From positions 395,501 to 459,500 of the forward strand of contig JBAMDO010000069.1 of assembly GCA_037074765.1 (NCBI GenBank): a stretch of DNA of 64,000 nt, in the 5' to 3' direction. How positions within the stretch are numbered: position 1 is the stretch's first letter; each line of letters starts with the position of its first letter. The notes beneath the pieces were generated by a model. That model was not told the DNA's origin, did no database searches, and saw only the letters and a list, made by a program, of their open reading frames with translations. The position numbers and the translations under genes were made by a program. This stretch comes from Mansonella perstans (lineage: Eukaryota; Nematoda; Chromadorea; Rhabditida; Onchocercidae). Positions 11,601 through 24,318 of this stretch are shown here, one piece after another.

Positions 11601-14600
11601 AATTCCGCAAAGTTTTCTTGTCTTTGCAATCTAACTTGATGACATTGAAGATAATAGTACCAGTATGCGTAATGCTTTATATGCTAATGACAACGGGACT
11701 TACGGCAAACATATGTCGTTTACATAAGTTTTACATCGTGATTAGGCTTAATTGACTACTAGTGTTACTCTCTTTAATTATAGTGGAGATTTTAATTTTA
11801 GATTGTTTACGAAATTTATACAATTATATTAAATGCCAATTATTTCTATAAAATTTTCTATATTGATGAAAATTTAATTTTCCAGTAAAATTTTATGCTT
11901 TATATAAGTGAATGAGATTTTTTTTTTGAAACATTAATAAAAAGAGTATGAGGAAAAAAACTTAAAATTTCATTTCTTGGCTTTAATTTTTTCCAAACTT
12001 TTTAAATGATTTTTATTTTTATTCATTGAAGAAGATACGGTATCTTTTTTTAATTTGAATTATTTGTGCTAAGGTTTTTTTCTCCAAATCTTTTAATCTT
12101 ATCACTTTATGTTTTTTTCTAATCAGTTCTTATTGGAAAAATTTCATTTATCATTTTATTTTTCTTAAAGATATTTTTAAACATTTCATATATCATTTTA
12201 TTTTTCTTGAAGATATTTTTAAAAATTTCATTTATTTTTTTAAAAATATTGTTAAACAATCTCATTTCATTTTTCACTTATCAAATTATCATATATCACT
12301 ATAAGCCACATGATTTTATCATTTTCTTATAGCTTCCAAATATCTGATCATCAATATAACCTTACTAATTATCAGTATGCGTATACGACAATAATAATAA
12401 TTGCTGTTTTATTCTTATAGTAGCAGAAATGGGAAGTTCTTTTTTTCGAATTTCGATTACTTTTACATACTTGAAAACTTATCTGACAATACAACAAATA
12501 CATGAGTATGATAACATGACTATCAAAAGATAAGTACAACATGGCATAATTATGACAAAATGAGTATGATATGATATGAATATCACAAAATTCAGTCAAA
12601 ATTAATGCATTATCATTTATCATTCTTGGGGCTTTTCAGTGTTCTCAATTGCTAATTGACATATTTTCATTTGTAAAATTTGCTTTCTTTTGCTATTTTA
12701 TTTAACATTCTCTATCTTGTTTTTTTTTTTTTTTCACTTAAAGAAATTTTCCAACGAAACACAAAATAAAGAACAAATTAATAATGAACAAAAGCTGCAA
12801 TAATTTTGATAATTTCAAAATTTTTAACATTTATACCTTTAAACAATAACCAAATAGTTATTGAATAAAACATCTTTATTTTTCTTATAATCAAAGTATT
12901 ATTTTCATAAGGTATTACTCCTAGTCAATTACCATATAAAATCAAATAAAATAAGAATATTATCGGTTGTGTCTGATTTGATAAATAATCAATAATTAAA
13001 TAATGAAAGAACATTTAATTTAATCATTTTAGATTGAAATTTTTATTTTTCATTTTTGTTTTTTGCAATTATCTGTTGAATTTTTTTTTTTTTTTTTGAT
13101 ACTTTTTCATAAAAAAATTAAAATTTATTTGTTTACCATATATTTTACAAAAGTAATTCTGTCAGTTATTTTTATTTCACAGTTATGCTATCATTCTTAT
13201 ACATCTATGGAAAAATATGCAGTTATTTTTGGTAAGTTAAGAATGATCAATGGTTGGCTTAAATATAATTAGTTGACAATTAATTAGTGTAATTTTCCAA
13301 TTTCAATATACAATTAGTGTCATTTCTTATAATTTTTTGAAATTATTTATTTTTAATAATTTATTCAATTAATTTTATCTCTATATATGCAGGTATAATT
13401 TATTATATAATGTAATTGATTGTGAAAAAAATGTGTTGTATAAATAAAATAAATTTAATAAAATTTCTGAACTATATTTATTCTAAATCAATGTAAAAAT
13501 TTAATAGTAATTGAAGAATTATACGTGTTGCAGATCGGAACGATGGGGGCAAGCAATTAATTATTATCAAGAGATGAGAAATAATCGTGATTATTGCTGT
13601 ACTTCACCACCTAATTCACCAGTTAATTTAGGAATCTTTCAAAAATTTTCCAACTGTGGTCAGTATATTTTTTCTCTTACAATAAGTTTTATAAGAGTGC
13701 GATAATAATAAAAAGCACAAATAATTTCGTGTGTTAAATGAAATTTGCTAATGGATCTTTCTAATTACTCTAGTTTAATTATCTGATAGGAATTTTTTTT
13801 TGCTACATAATGAAATGCGCATAAGGTTGGCATAATTATCTTTTCGCTTTGATGTGCCGATAAATTACACATTTAAAATTGAAGGTTGAAACTGTATTAG
13901 CAAGTTCATCAAACTTTTTTCAGCTTCATCCTTTTCGACATGTGATTCACCATTAGATGATATCGATAATGTATTTACAGTAGATTCGTTGAATGAAAGC
14001 CTAAAAGAGTTAGTGATTTTTTTTTTCCTCATTTATCACATAATTACCTATGATCATTAAAGGTTTACAGGTTTTTAAAATTTATTACTTTTATCCATCA
14101 TCCATTCATAAGTGATCTTGAAGCTCAAATATACTTTTATCATTATTCCCTTTCTAGTCAAAACAAATTTATTATAGTGCAATCAAATAAGTTTGATCAT
14201 TTTTCATATCGGCTTTCAAATATGCGCTCCTATTCAAAAGTTTTAAAAGTTATTTGGATTTCATTAAATTTAATTTATTCGTCCTCTTTCATTTCTTTTT
14301 TTTGGAACTAAATTATTAAATATGTTACAACAAAAATACATTTTACCTTTTTTTATTTAAAAGCATTTAAAAATTTTCGATAAATTATTTGCTTTTAATT
14401 AGTTGTTCATAGTATTGACAAAAAAATTAATTACTTTAACTTGCAAATTGTTTGCATGCTTTTGCAGCGCAACGTTGAATGGGAGAATTAACTTTTTTTT
14501 TCCAAGTTTATCTGCTTAACTAATTAATATTTTAAGCTAAATGTTTTTCTTTGTTAAATGATTTGAACAATTGCAATTCCGTTGTGATTAATATCCGGTA

Positions 14601-16245
14601 AAATAAAATACCGTATGATGATACGAAAGCTAGCATTATTTTTATCTTGTTTAATGCTATTCTTGTTTCTTTCTTTTTTACTTATAATAATTAATAGGGC
14701 AAAAATCCGTTAATATGTAAGTAATATTATATAACGCATATATATTGTGCAGGTATTTGTTCGTACAGATTTTTTTTTATTTGAAAAATTGAAAAAAGTA
14801 ATGTAAAATGTAAACAATGAATTAAAAATGACATTGTTGTGAAATTAATGAAAAAAAAAAAAGAATCATTTCAATGAGTAATTTGAGTGTACTTACCTGT
14901 CTTGTGTTACCTTATATTAAGCATAAACGATCGATACTAAAAAAAAGCACTTCTTTCAAAAGATATTGAGTGTAATATTGGAATTCTCTGATACGGTTAA
15001 TTTCTATAATTGAAAAAAAAAGCGATTATGTCAATCATTATATCATCCAAAAATTTTTTTTGCTGATTTGTTATTCGAATGAGAACAGGTAAAAATTATA
15101 ATGGTTGAAATGGAAATGTAATGAAGATGTATTGTTAAGCTAAAATTAATGAGAATTGGAGGGATAAAATATGCTTTGGATAAATGGCTTAAGTTTTTCA
15201 TAAAATAATTCTGCCGAGTTTTTTTTTCTTATAATAATTAAAAATTATAACTTTTTTTTTCTTTCAGTTCATTTCCATCACTGACAAGAGTATCAACGAA
15301 AAATCGAAGTTTGCATGGAACAAATCCACAGTCACCTAGTGATTCTTCACTGGAACTGGAAGCTATTGCTGCTGTACATGAGCTATCATTTGCAGTGAAA
15401 ACAATTTCGGTTTCCGAAATACTTCCACGAACACCGGATCTAATTTTCGTTAATGTTACCACTGTGGAAGGTTGCAAAGAAATTATAAATACTTCTGTTA
15501 TAAATGATTTAATTACATATCACTGCAAATTCCTACAGTTTAAATAACGCTTAAATAAGAAATATTGTAGGATATGTTTTTTTCTGAGAATATTAACAGA
15601 GATATTTATCCTATCCGTTTATCTCATCAAATTATCTTATTCATAAACTTTTTGCATTTCTATTAAAATAACAACATTTCTTTTTTTTTCGTTTTTTTTT
15701 CAGGACAACCATACTGCTTAGAACTGACATTAAAAGGTTGGCGAGTCACATCTCTGCGACATGACTGCATGCAAGGTGATTATACTCGCCTGGAACTTTT
15801 TACAATATATCACGATACATTATCCAATTTGATAGATAAACTTTCGCCGAACTACAGAAATATTTTCAGTGAAAAATTGGCAGAAAAATTACAAATGCTT
15901 CAGGTAAAGTTTTTTTCTTTTCATTTCAATTTTTTTTTATTCCATTTCATCTTGTGATAAAATAAGAAATGCTAACTTTTTGAAAGTTATTAAAAACTAA
16001 CTGCTCAATTTTTTTTGTTAAAAATGATTTGACCTTTTTTTTTGTCTTGTTTTTTTTATTTCCGATTTTTATTTTTTTTTCAACGACAGTCAAATTTATC
16101 ACTTAGCATTTGTCACATACTGTTATCTTATTATAAATTTTTTTTTTTCACCTATCTATTTCTTCTTTTCATAAAGCTTATTTTTAAATTATTTTTATAG
16201 GATGCTCAGGATGATGAATTTATAACTTCAACAACATTTTTCTGA
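8700..16245 (+). CDS. GSKIP-domain protein (GSK3-beta interaction protein family)
   Basis: Eight exons join in phase: 8700-8833, 11196-11339, 12333-12374, 13534-13658, 13924-14008, 15268-15470, 15704-15903 and 16201-16245 (stop TGA). They encode about 325 residues and every junction is GT-AG. Residues ~205-311 match the GSKIP domain (formerly DUF727): the LELEAIAAVHELSFAV start, PYCLELTLKGWRV middle, and the LSPNYRNIFSEKLAEKLQML end, which corresponds to the GSK3-binding helix region. Family members scaffold GSK3-beta and protein kinase A in the cytosol. Vertebrate GSKIP is only about 139 residues, so the ~200-residue Cys-, Asn- and Ser-rich N-terminal part here is an extension I do not recognise. 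The ATG at 8700 opens exon 1, but an upstream exon cannot be excluded. Domain call is firm; the N-terminal exons rest on phase and splice sites only. Confidence 0.85.
9538..9580. repeat. perfect 15-bp stem hairpin in an intron
   Basis: AATTATATTTGATCA (9538-9552) is followed after 13 bases by its exact reverse complement (9566-9580). It lies in intron 1 of the GSKIP-domain gene. It has no flanking duplication, so it may be a remnant of a small fold-back element. Confidence 0.7.
9895..9921. repeat. (TA)n microsatellite
   Basis: An uninterrupted TA run of about 13 units within intron 1 of the GSKIP-domain gene. Confidence 0.9.
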
Positions 16246-17654
16246 ATCATTGCTAAACAATCAATAAATTTTACTGATAATTCATTGGACACAATGACAC
16301 TAATATTCTGCTCTAGGACTTCAACAGAAGAAAGCTCACAAACGAATGATAATGATGATATTTTTATCAGTCATTATGATGGAAAAAAATGATCATTATC
16401 AAGTTTTTTAAATATTTTTAATTTTAATGCATAAACTTACCTATGAATTCTATTTACTCTTTATGAATTTCTTCATTTCTATTTCACTTTTTCCATTTTT
16501 GAAATTGTTTTAATGTATTTTTTTAATTGAGCTTTATTGTCGCACATACATTCGCTTAATAAAAAAATACAAATATTTACAGGATGTCAGTAATTTTGAC
16601 TTTAAATTCTATGAATATTATCTTTACAAAATCTATTATTTTAACTGTAGATTCGTTGAATATTATTTTAATCGATAAGTACTTTTAAGACTTATATATG
16701 ATTTCATATCAGACGTTAAATCTGTGCCGATATCAAATATATAAGTACATAGGCCTTGTATTTTTTTTATCTTTCCATTCATTGTTATATTGTACATTTT
16801 ATGAGGAATTTTTGTTGCTTTTTTCTCTTTTTCACTGTTTCTTTTTTTTTTTTTTTTTTTGTTTTGATTCGAATTTGTCAAACAAAAATTATTTTAAAAT
16901 TGATTTAGAAAAAAATTCATATTACTAATTAGCAATGATTCAGTAAAATTGATTTATTCTTTTACTCTTTAATTCTGCTAGTTAATATTGTTCATTAGTG
17001 TAGAAATTTGAAGAATTAGCACTACTATTAACATTTCATCATATCGTTGTCGTTCATTGAATGAATAAAGCACTGGAGTTATTTGATCATTGTTGATCAA
17101 TAATAATTTAGCTTATTATTAGGCTAAATGTTCAAATAATGTTTTAATGACAAATGCTCTATGATAGTATATGGAAGACTTGAAGACATTTGTAAAAAAA
17201 GAATGAATTGAAACTTTTGACGTAATATTAAAATGTTACATCGTTAAATTTATTTGCCTTTTAGTGCAAAAAAAGGAAAGAAAAAATTTCATTTTCAATA
17301 AAGAATAATATTATCAATAAACAATAAGAGAAATGAATCAAATATTTTAATTTGTTGATCTTAAAAAATTAAAATAAATAATACATTAATTAATTGACAG
17401 TAAAAAAAAAATTAACATTTCAAACAAGGATGACTTATCATATAAATAATCATCAAATTAAGTGTAATTCATTAGTGATAAAAAAAAAAAGAAAATGCTG
17501 GTATAATTAGGAGAGGAAAAAAAAACGTTGGAAGAAGGTATGGACAAGACAGTTAAACGAATGGAGGAGACAGACAGGGGGATCGGTCATAGGGAAGGAC
17601 TGAATTGGAATGTTTCATTTCAATGTTGCCGCTTTGCCGCCTTGCCTTCTTAGC
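16246..17654. other. intergenic, no gene seen
   Basis: 3' flank of the GSKIP-domain gene and AT-rich spacer with poly-A and poly-T runs. AATAAA-like signals occur (for example near 16558) but are too frequent in this DNA to pick one. No exon-like segment was found. Confidence 0.6.
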
Positions 17655-17941
17655 AAAAGTACCATTAAGTTGCAGCAGTGAGAGGAAGAAGTGAAGGTAC
17701 CATTAAGTTGCAGTGAGGGAAGGGAGTGAAGGTACCATTAAGTTGCAGTGAGGGAAGGGAGTGAAGGTACCATTAAGTTGCAGTGAGGGAAGAGAGTAAA
17801 GGTACCATTAAGTTGCAGTGAGGGGAGAGAGTGAAGGTACCATTAAGTTGCCGTGAGGGAAGAGAGTGAAGGTACCATTAAGTTGCAGTGAGGGGAGGGA
17901 GTGAAGGTACCATTAAGTTGTTGCAGTGAAAGGAGGGAGTG
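17655..17941. repeat. 35-bp GC-richer minisatellite, 8 copies
   Basis: Eight copies of a 35-bp unit, GAAGGTACCATTAAGTTGCA followed by a GTGAGGGAAGGGAGT tail. Starts are near 17655, 17693, 17728, 17763, 17798, 17833, 17868 and 17903. Purine-rich on the plus strand. The first and last copies are slightly longer and diverged. Confidence 0.92.
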
Positions 17942-18382
17942 AGCGTGAAGGGGGGTTGTAGGGTTAATATCCTGTCCTGTCCTGTCCGCTCTGTATCATC
18001 ATTCGATCAATTGCTGATGATTTCATTGTCGTTTAAATGAAACCAAAGATTACCAACAAATATTTGTCTTCCACTATCATTCATTATCAACTATAAAAAA
18101 TTGCTTCACTCTTTCACCTATTTATACTTACTTACTTACTTTTACGTAATGCTCATTTCATCATCATTCAGTTCAATTTTTATCTGAAATTAATTGCAGA
18201 ATTATTTTTAACATTTTGATCTGTTGATCTTTGACCTTTTAGATATATAATTTTGCCATATGTAGAGCTAACTGTAGTAGTATTATTGATTCACCATTGT
18301 CGTCCTTGCATCATTGTCAAATTGTGTTTTTTTTCTCCTTTCCGTTCTTACAATTATCGCATACACTTTTTTTACAGTTCTT

Positions 18383-18905
18383 CTAAGGTTAAGGCTTGTA
18401 ATAACTGAAAGACCATGATGTTGAGCTGTTTCTAAGGTTAAGGTCTGTAATCAGCTAAAAGATCATGATTTAGGCCTGCAGTAGCTGAAAGGTCGTGATC
18501 TAGACCTGTAATTAGCTGAAAGATCATGATTTAGGCCTTAATCAGCTAAAAGATCATGATTTAGGCCTGCAGTAGCTGAAAGATCGTGATCTAAATCTGT
18601 AATTAGCTGAAAGATCGTGATTTAGGCCTGTAATCAGCTAAAAGACCATGATTTAGGCCTGCAGTAGCTGGAAGGTCGTGATCTAGACCTGTAATTAGCT
18701 GAAAGATCATGATTTAGGCCTGTAACCAGCTAAAAGACCATGATTTAGGCCTGCAGTAGCTGAAAGATCGTGATCTAAATCTGTAATTAGCTGAAAGATC
18801 GTGATTTAAGCCTGCAATTAGCTAAAAGACCATGATTTAGGCCTGTAATTAGCTAAAAGATCATGATTTAGGCTTGTAATTAGCTGAAAGATCATGATTT
18901 TGAGT
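18383..18905. repeat. ~31-bp minisatellite with higher-order (3- and 6-unit) structure
   Basis: About 16 units of 30-31 bp, each with AGCTGAAAGATCATGAT or a variant. Three unit types alternate in order: A (GCAGTAGCTG), B (TGTAATTAGCTGAAAG) and C (CAGCTAAAAG). The A-B-C triplet itself occurs in two versions that alternate (A with TAGACC-type B, then A with TAAATC-type B). This gives a ~92-bp triplet and a ~184-bp six-unit period in the middle of the array. The edge units are diverged. The array ends about 470 bp upstream of the desaturase ATG. Confidence 0.9.
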
Positions 18906-19094
18906 AAGTTCGTGGAATTTTTTTAATGATTCAGATTTGAATTTATCCGACTAAGCCTTTATTATAAATTATTGATATATGGTCAATATTATCTATTCCT
19001 TAAAAAATACATGTAACAGCGTATCTGTTAAAAAATGTGACAACGTGTCGCATTTGTATCACAAGTTTAAGAATATCAACAGCATGCCATTTCA

Positions 19095-19300
19095 TAAATG
19101 TGAATGCTGCAAATTAGCTTGTTGTATGACGTGAGAGTGCTACAAATTACTTGTTGTATGATGTGAGGGTGCTGCAAACTAGCTTCCTATACGACGTGAG
19201 AGTACTGCAAAGTAGTTTGCTGCGTGACATGATAATTTTGCAAAGTAGCTTGCTGCGTGATGCATGAGTAATTGCAAATTAATTTGCTTGCATGACTTGA
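19095..19300. repeat. degenerate ~40-bp tandem repeat upstream of desaturase
   Basis: About five diverged copies of a unit with CTGCAAATTAGCTTG and TGTATGACGTGAGAG. It lies immediately 5' of the desaturase start, so it occupies the likely promoter region. No known binding motif is claimed. Confidence 0.75.
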
Positions 19301-19377
19301 ATTGTTTTTCATCTGCTTATTTAAATATTAGTAATATTTAAAGGTAACACATTTTGACGAAGTTGTCGTTGTGAAAG

Positions 19378-20624
19378 ATGGTGTTAGAAACAGAAACTGC
19401 CGTAGCAGGAGCTACCAGCGATGTTTGTTTGGATGAGGTTGACATTCAAACGATGAAAGTTGTTCAGGAACAATTCCTTGCCATTAATGCTACAGAAATT
19501 AAAGAAATTGCTGAGCATTCCAAGGAGGTAAATAAAACTTTCCTTGTGACACTTTTTTTATTTCATTATCTTTTTGAAGTAGTTATCTCTCTCTCCCTCT
19601 CTCTCTCTTGTAATAGTTTCGAAATACAGGAGAGTTTATGATACAGGATACAGGAATGGTTAAAAATGTTTAAACAGGATAGCAAGCCAAAATAGCGGGA
19701 ATAGGAAGATAACGACTATTAATCACACCATTTGCTACGATCATTGATTATTTGATGTGATTTGTCGTGTGCAGTTCGATTCATTTATCATCTGTTGTAA
19801 ATTTTTTGGGTTTATCAGCCAGCCGAAAGCAATCATAGATTTTTTGGTTTGCTTTGAGCAGTGACTGACTGTTAGTGAATGAATTTTGAAAAAAAAAAGA
19901 TTGTTTCAAAGAATATTATAAGAGTAGAAAAAAAGAAGCAAAAGAGAAATTGCTTGAAAAAAAATTGTTGAATAATCTGAATTAAAGGAGAATTTCGCTG
20001 AAAAAAATCGCAGTTATGCGATAAGTCGATTGATCAATAGGTTATAAATATTAGTTATGGGATATTTATACGATATATATAGAAATAGCATAGAAAATTC
20101 TCGAAATTATAATTTTAAAACATTTAAGACTTATATATATATTTTTTTCTTTCAAATATTGTTTGATAAAACAAGAAAAAAAACGAAGACTCTAAATATC
20201 AATAACCCATAGGCTTTAAATGGAAAATATGAGCCTCTAATGAAAAATTGTATCTTCTTCTGGTCACGGAATTCATTTAACACAATTTTTGTATTTATTA
20301 TCACATCGTGTGTTAGTGATTCTAGTTTTTGCATTACAGGCTAAATTTAAAGCAAAAATTGTTTGGAGAAATGTGGCGCTATTTGCAGCTCTTCATGTAG
20401 CATCACTGGTCGGTCTTTATCAGTTTATTTTTCTTGCTAAATGGCCAACTATATTTTGGTGTAAGTTATGCAATTTTTCTTTATTGTAGATTAATTAAAT
20501 TTAATTAAGGATAACTGGATTTGAAATTTCCAATGTTTTATTTTCTTTCATCATTAAGTTGCCCTACTTTTGGGACTTTTCTCGTTAGCGCCGATCTTTT
20601 AAGGTACATTACTTCATAAATGGT

Positions 20625-20660
<36 letters not shown>

Positions 20661-22753
20661 TTTAGATTGTACTTGCTGGCTTATGGGCGTTATGGGTATT
20701 ACTGCTGGAGCACATCGCCTTTGGGCACATCGAAGTTACAAAGCTAGATGGCCTGCTCGGCTGTTTTTGATGTTTTGCAACAGTATGGCTTTTCAGGCAA
20801 ATATCCATTTATCATATTATTTTTTCCTCGATTTTCTCCATGAAATTCCTTAATATCATTGAAATTCTGAATTGTTTCCAATACATTTCCGCTATTTCTT
20901 ATATTTTTATAATGTACTATATGGCCAGCAGATTTCAGAACGATGTAATTGAGTGGGCACGAGATCATCGTTGCCATCATAAATGGACAGACACTGATGC
21001 TGACCCACACAATACCACCAGGTAAGGATTTAAACATATCGTTTTTCCTATCACACTCAACCATAAGATAGTTACAACCTTCTTGATCTCAGCAAAATGT
21101 AATTTCAGTAATGTTAGTTACTGAGATATTAATGAGCAGGAAATTTAACCGAAAATATTTTTGATAAAAACACAAACATTTAAGCCAAAAAAGGAATTAT
21201 AACAAACAAAATTTAAAATTAGGCGTGCCAAAAAAGCAAAATATAAAAAGTCAACTAAAAAATAAGATATTTATAAAAAATAGAGCAGTTAATAAAGCAG
21301 CGACAAAAAATAAATAAAAATTCAAATTTCATGACCATGAACTATCATTAATTAACTTTCCGGTTTGCTTTAGCACTTATTCAGTATTGTTTTACAGAGG
21401 AATGTTTTTTGCTCACATGGGCTGGTTGATGGTTCGGAAACATCCGGAAGTGAAAAGAAAAGGCAGTCAATTAGATCTGAGCGATTTGTTTAATGATCCT
21501 ATCCTCGCATTTCAAAGAAGGTCTCATTTTCCATTGGTTGCCATTATTTTTATGAATATGTAATCCAAAAATGTACTGTCAGTTCCTTAACAGTAATTAA
21601 CATTGTCATGTCTGCTTAGTTTCATCATTTTAATTTGACTTTTTATTATCTAATTTTAACTGAATTTGTCAATCTTTTCATTTTAGACACTATTTGAAAA
21701 CAATACTAGTTGCTTGGTTTGTTGTACCAACCTTTGTACCAATGTTTTTTTGGGGCGAGTCGTTTATGGTCGCTCTTTACACATGTACATTACTGAGGTT
21801 AATTTTTCTTTCCTATTGGAAAATTTGATATTGTTCATTAGTTTATTTTTGTTCGTCGCAATAATTACGATTATTCAAATTCCAGATATTGCTCTACTTT
21901 GCACGGTACATGGCTAATCAATTCACTGGCGCACAAATATGGTTTCAGGCCCTACAATCCAAATATAACGCCTGTTGAATCTTTATGGGTTAGTTCAAAG
22001 ATTACTAATCGTTTTAGTCGTTCATTTAATTCTGTCATGGTTTTAAACAAGTATGTTCAATCAGATATCCATTGCGCCGTCGATTCATAAAGTATTCACT
22101 AACATTGGTGCATGATTTTTAAATATTGTAATGATGCTACTAGGAATAATGATAGTAAGGTAATGAGCTTTGTTCAAACTGCTTCCATTCGAACCGTAAT
22201 ATATATTTGTCCGATTTCAAAGTAACGCTGCAGGAAAGATTTATCCTGTCCCATATTATTACTCTCCAGAAGAATGATGCATTTCTTCATTCGTTTTGCT
22301 GAATGAAAGCTGAAAAATTAAATTTCTGACTATATTAGAACAGTTTTCTTCAATTTTAATATAAATACTTATCTTCAGTTAGCAGTAACAGCAATGGGTG
22401 AAGGTGGTCATAACTATCATCACACTTTTCCGCAAGATTATCGAACTTCGGAATATGTGCTTCACTTCAATGTCACAAAATTATTCATCGACATATTATT
22501 TTTCTTAGGACTGGCTTATGATATGAAAGTTGTCCCACAAGAGGTAATATTTAACGAAGCAATAAATATTTTTATGGATTATCACTTAATTAAACATAAG
22601 AGTTTCGGTTCCGAGATAGAGGTTTCGAGAGGCTATAGGGGAAGATCATAGAAAAGTTAACTTTTCTCGTTCCTGCAATTCTTTATCTTCATTTATAAAG
22701 AAATTTTGCAGATAATTGAACGGCAGAAAGCAAAACATGCGAAGAAATTATAA
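19378..22753 (+). CDS. delta-9 acyl-CoA (stearoyl-CoA) desaturase
   Basis: Nine exons: 19378-19527, 20340-20460, 20666-20796, 20939-21021, 21398-21520, 21687-21797, 21886-21988, 22379-22543 and 22712-22753 (stop TAA). They encode 342 residues, a normal length for the family. The product inserts the first cis double bond into palmitoyl- or stearoyl-CoA in the ER membrane, using a di-iron centre and electrons from cytochrome b5. The three iron-binding histidine boxes are intact: HRLWAH (107-112), HRCHH (144-148) and HNYHH (285-289, inside EGGHNYHHTFPQDYRTSEY). Hydrophobic segments around residues 60-85 and 160-200 fit the four-helix topology. The C-terminus is short and lysine-rich (RQKAKHAKKL), as in ER-retained members. 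Closest in type to C. elegans FAT-5/6/7; substrate preference cannot be read from sequence. Intron 3 is GC-AG. Confidence 0.95.
20797..20938 (+). other. GC-AG intron in desaturase
   Basis: Exon 3 ends TTT CAG and the intron opens GCAAAT. The next exon starts after TTTCAG with AACGATGTAATTGAG. Only this junction restores the family sequence AFQNDVIEWARDHR. Reading on from the exon gives 15 more codons and then a stop. No GT donor in the right phase lies nearby. Confidence 0.85.
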
Positions 22754-24008
22754 TTGATTCAACCCAAGATGTTTGAGCACTTTATTTTATTACATTGTAA
22801 TACATAAACGTTGTCTACATCTTCGGTCATTCTAGATCTACATTTTTTCCACGTTGTTTGGGATACGGTAATATTAGAAAAATACTGATATAATTTGCTG
22901 AAAGTTTATTACAGTGTTCTGTTTGTTATATCGTTGTAGCGTAATCGTAAATATCATCATCTCACACGACTTCCCCATTGTTAGACATTGAATGAACATG
23001 TGTATGATCAAAGCATACATATATGGTCATTCGTTATTGATTTGATTGTGGATTTTAAGTGAATTACGAGTTAATCAATGTATTGCATTGTTGATGAAAA
23101 ATGCATTATTTTAACGATGATGATTGTACTGCAATATCTATCATCAGTTTTATAGAAAATGAAAGTAACAACTTAACAAACTATTACTGTAAGTGCATTG
23201 AGTCGTTGATAATAGAAAAAAAAAAGACGGCTCCTGATAATAATCGTTACTTTTTTTCCACGTGAAAATCAGACACTTAATTATCTTGAGTTGGCTTCTC
23301 AACAAATTAAAACTCCCAGCAAATGCTATTACACTCCAAGACAATTTCAATTAATGAGTTTCGTGAAAGTTACGTGAAAACAAAATATTGCATCAATGTT
23401 ATTCACGTAAAAGTGCATGCACAAACGGAACAATCGACTTGATATATGGAAACAAATTATCTACACACTAAATGTTTCGGAAAACGATATATTTGCGCGA
23501 TAGTACCATCAATGGTAGCAGATCTGCCCGAAGACCATAGGTTAGAAGACAAATGTAACAAAGATTGTGGTGTGTGACAATGATCGTTTCTTTCATGAAA
23601 TTTGCTTTGACTACGGTGAAACCCATCATTCCCAGACCAATTTCAAAAATTAAATTGTAATGCTTCGTTTCCGGAATACTTTAGAGGTTTTCCCGACACT
23701 GTCATCATTGCTTTTGTGTGTTTTCCATGGCTGATATATTTTTCCTTTCTCCTTAACTAAACTATCTCTGTCATTAATTTTACAGTCTTTTCATTCTTGG
23801 TGCCATTTACATACTTAATACTACTAATGATAACATGATTTTAATCATAATTTATGTTGATTATATATATTTTAGCATCCTCTTCAACCAGGGAACAAAA
23901 TCCAGAAATAATTATAGTAAAAAAACCTACATAGAAAATAAAACATTTGACATCAGAATTCAAAGTAACAAAAAACATAACAATCCATCAATATTACACC
24001 AGCATCAG
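22754..24008. other. intergenic, weak exon-like segments only
   Basis: 3' flank of the desaturase, then spacer. A minus-strand stretch at about 23640-23725 could be a terminal exon (acceptor TATATCAG, frame ending EALQFNF then stop). A plus-strand frame at 23835-24017 is open but composition-driven. Neither can be joined to other exons, so no gene is called. Confidence 0.4.
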
Positions 24009-24318
24009 GAAAAATAAAAGAAATTAAATTAATATTTGCTTCGATTTTTTAAATTCTTAAAGTTTTATTTGCTTTAGTTCAATTGTCTGAAAAAAATGCA
24101 TTCAACGAAAAATTGGTTCAAAGCTTATTTCAATGCATTCTATTACAAATAGGCACAAAACCATTAAATTTTGTTATTTCAATTAATAAGTCACAGAAGA
24201 AAACAATAAAATCAATTGTAATAAAAATTTCTGATCACAGCAAAAAATTTTCGGGATGAAACAGGCGAGAAATTATAGTTGATTCGGATTACATAACATT
24301 TGAAATAATTTGTAAAGT
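24009..24318 (+). repeat. long inverted repeat, left arm
   Basis: About 310 bp that recurs in reverse complement at 25692-26003, roughly 90% identical by eye with few indels. The arms share an open frame of about 65 codons (plus strand here, ~24074-24259). It follows a TTTGCTTTAG acceptor-like string and ends with SDHSKKFSG and a stop. Whole structure is about 2.0 kb. It could be a fold-back mobile element or an inverted duplication of a gene end. I do not recognise the peptide. Confidence 0.85.

Noticed and set aside
15238..15477. 79-codon minus-strand frame over GSKIP exon 6
   Set aside because: Shadow of a real exon: the plus strand encodes the conserved GSKIP domain with matching splice sites.
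23835..24017. 60-codon plus-strand frame next to the inverted repeat
   Set aside because: Hydrophilic low-complexity content, no partner exons, and it stops exactly where the repeat arm begins.
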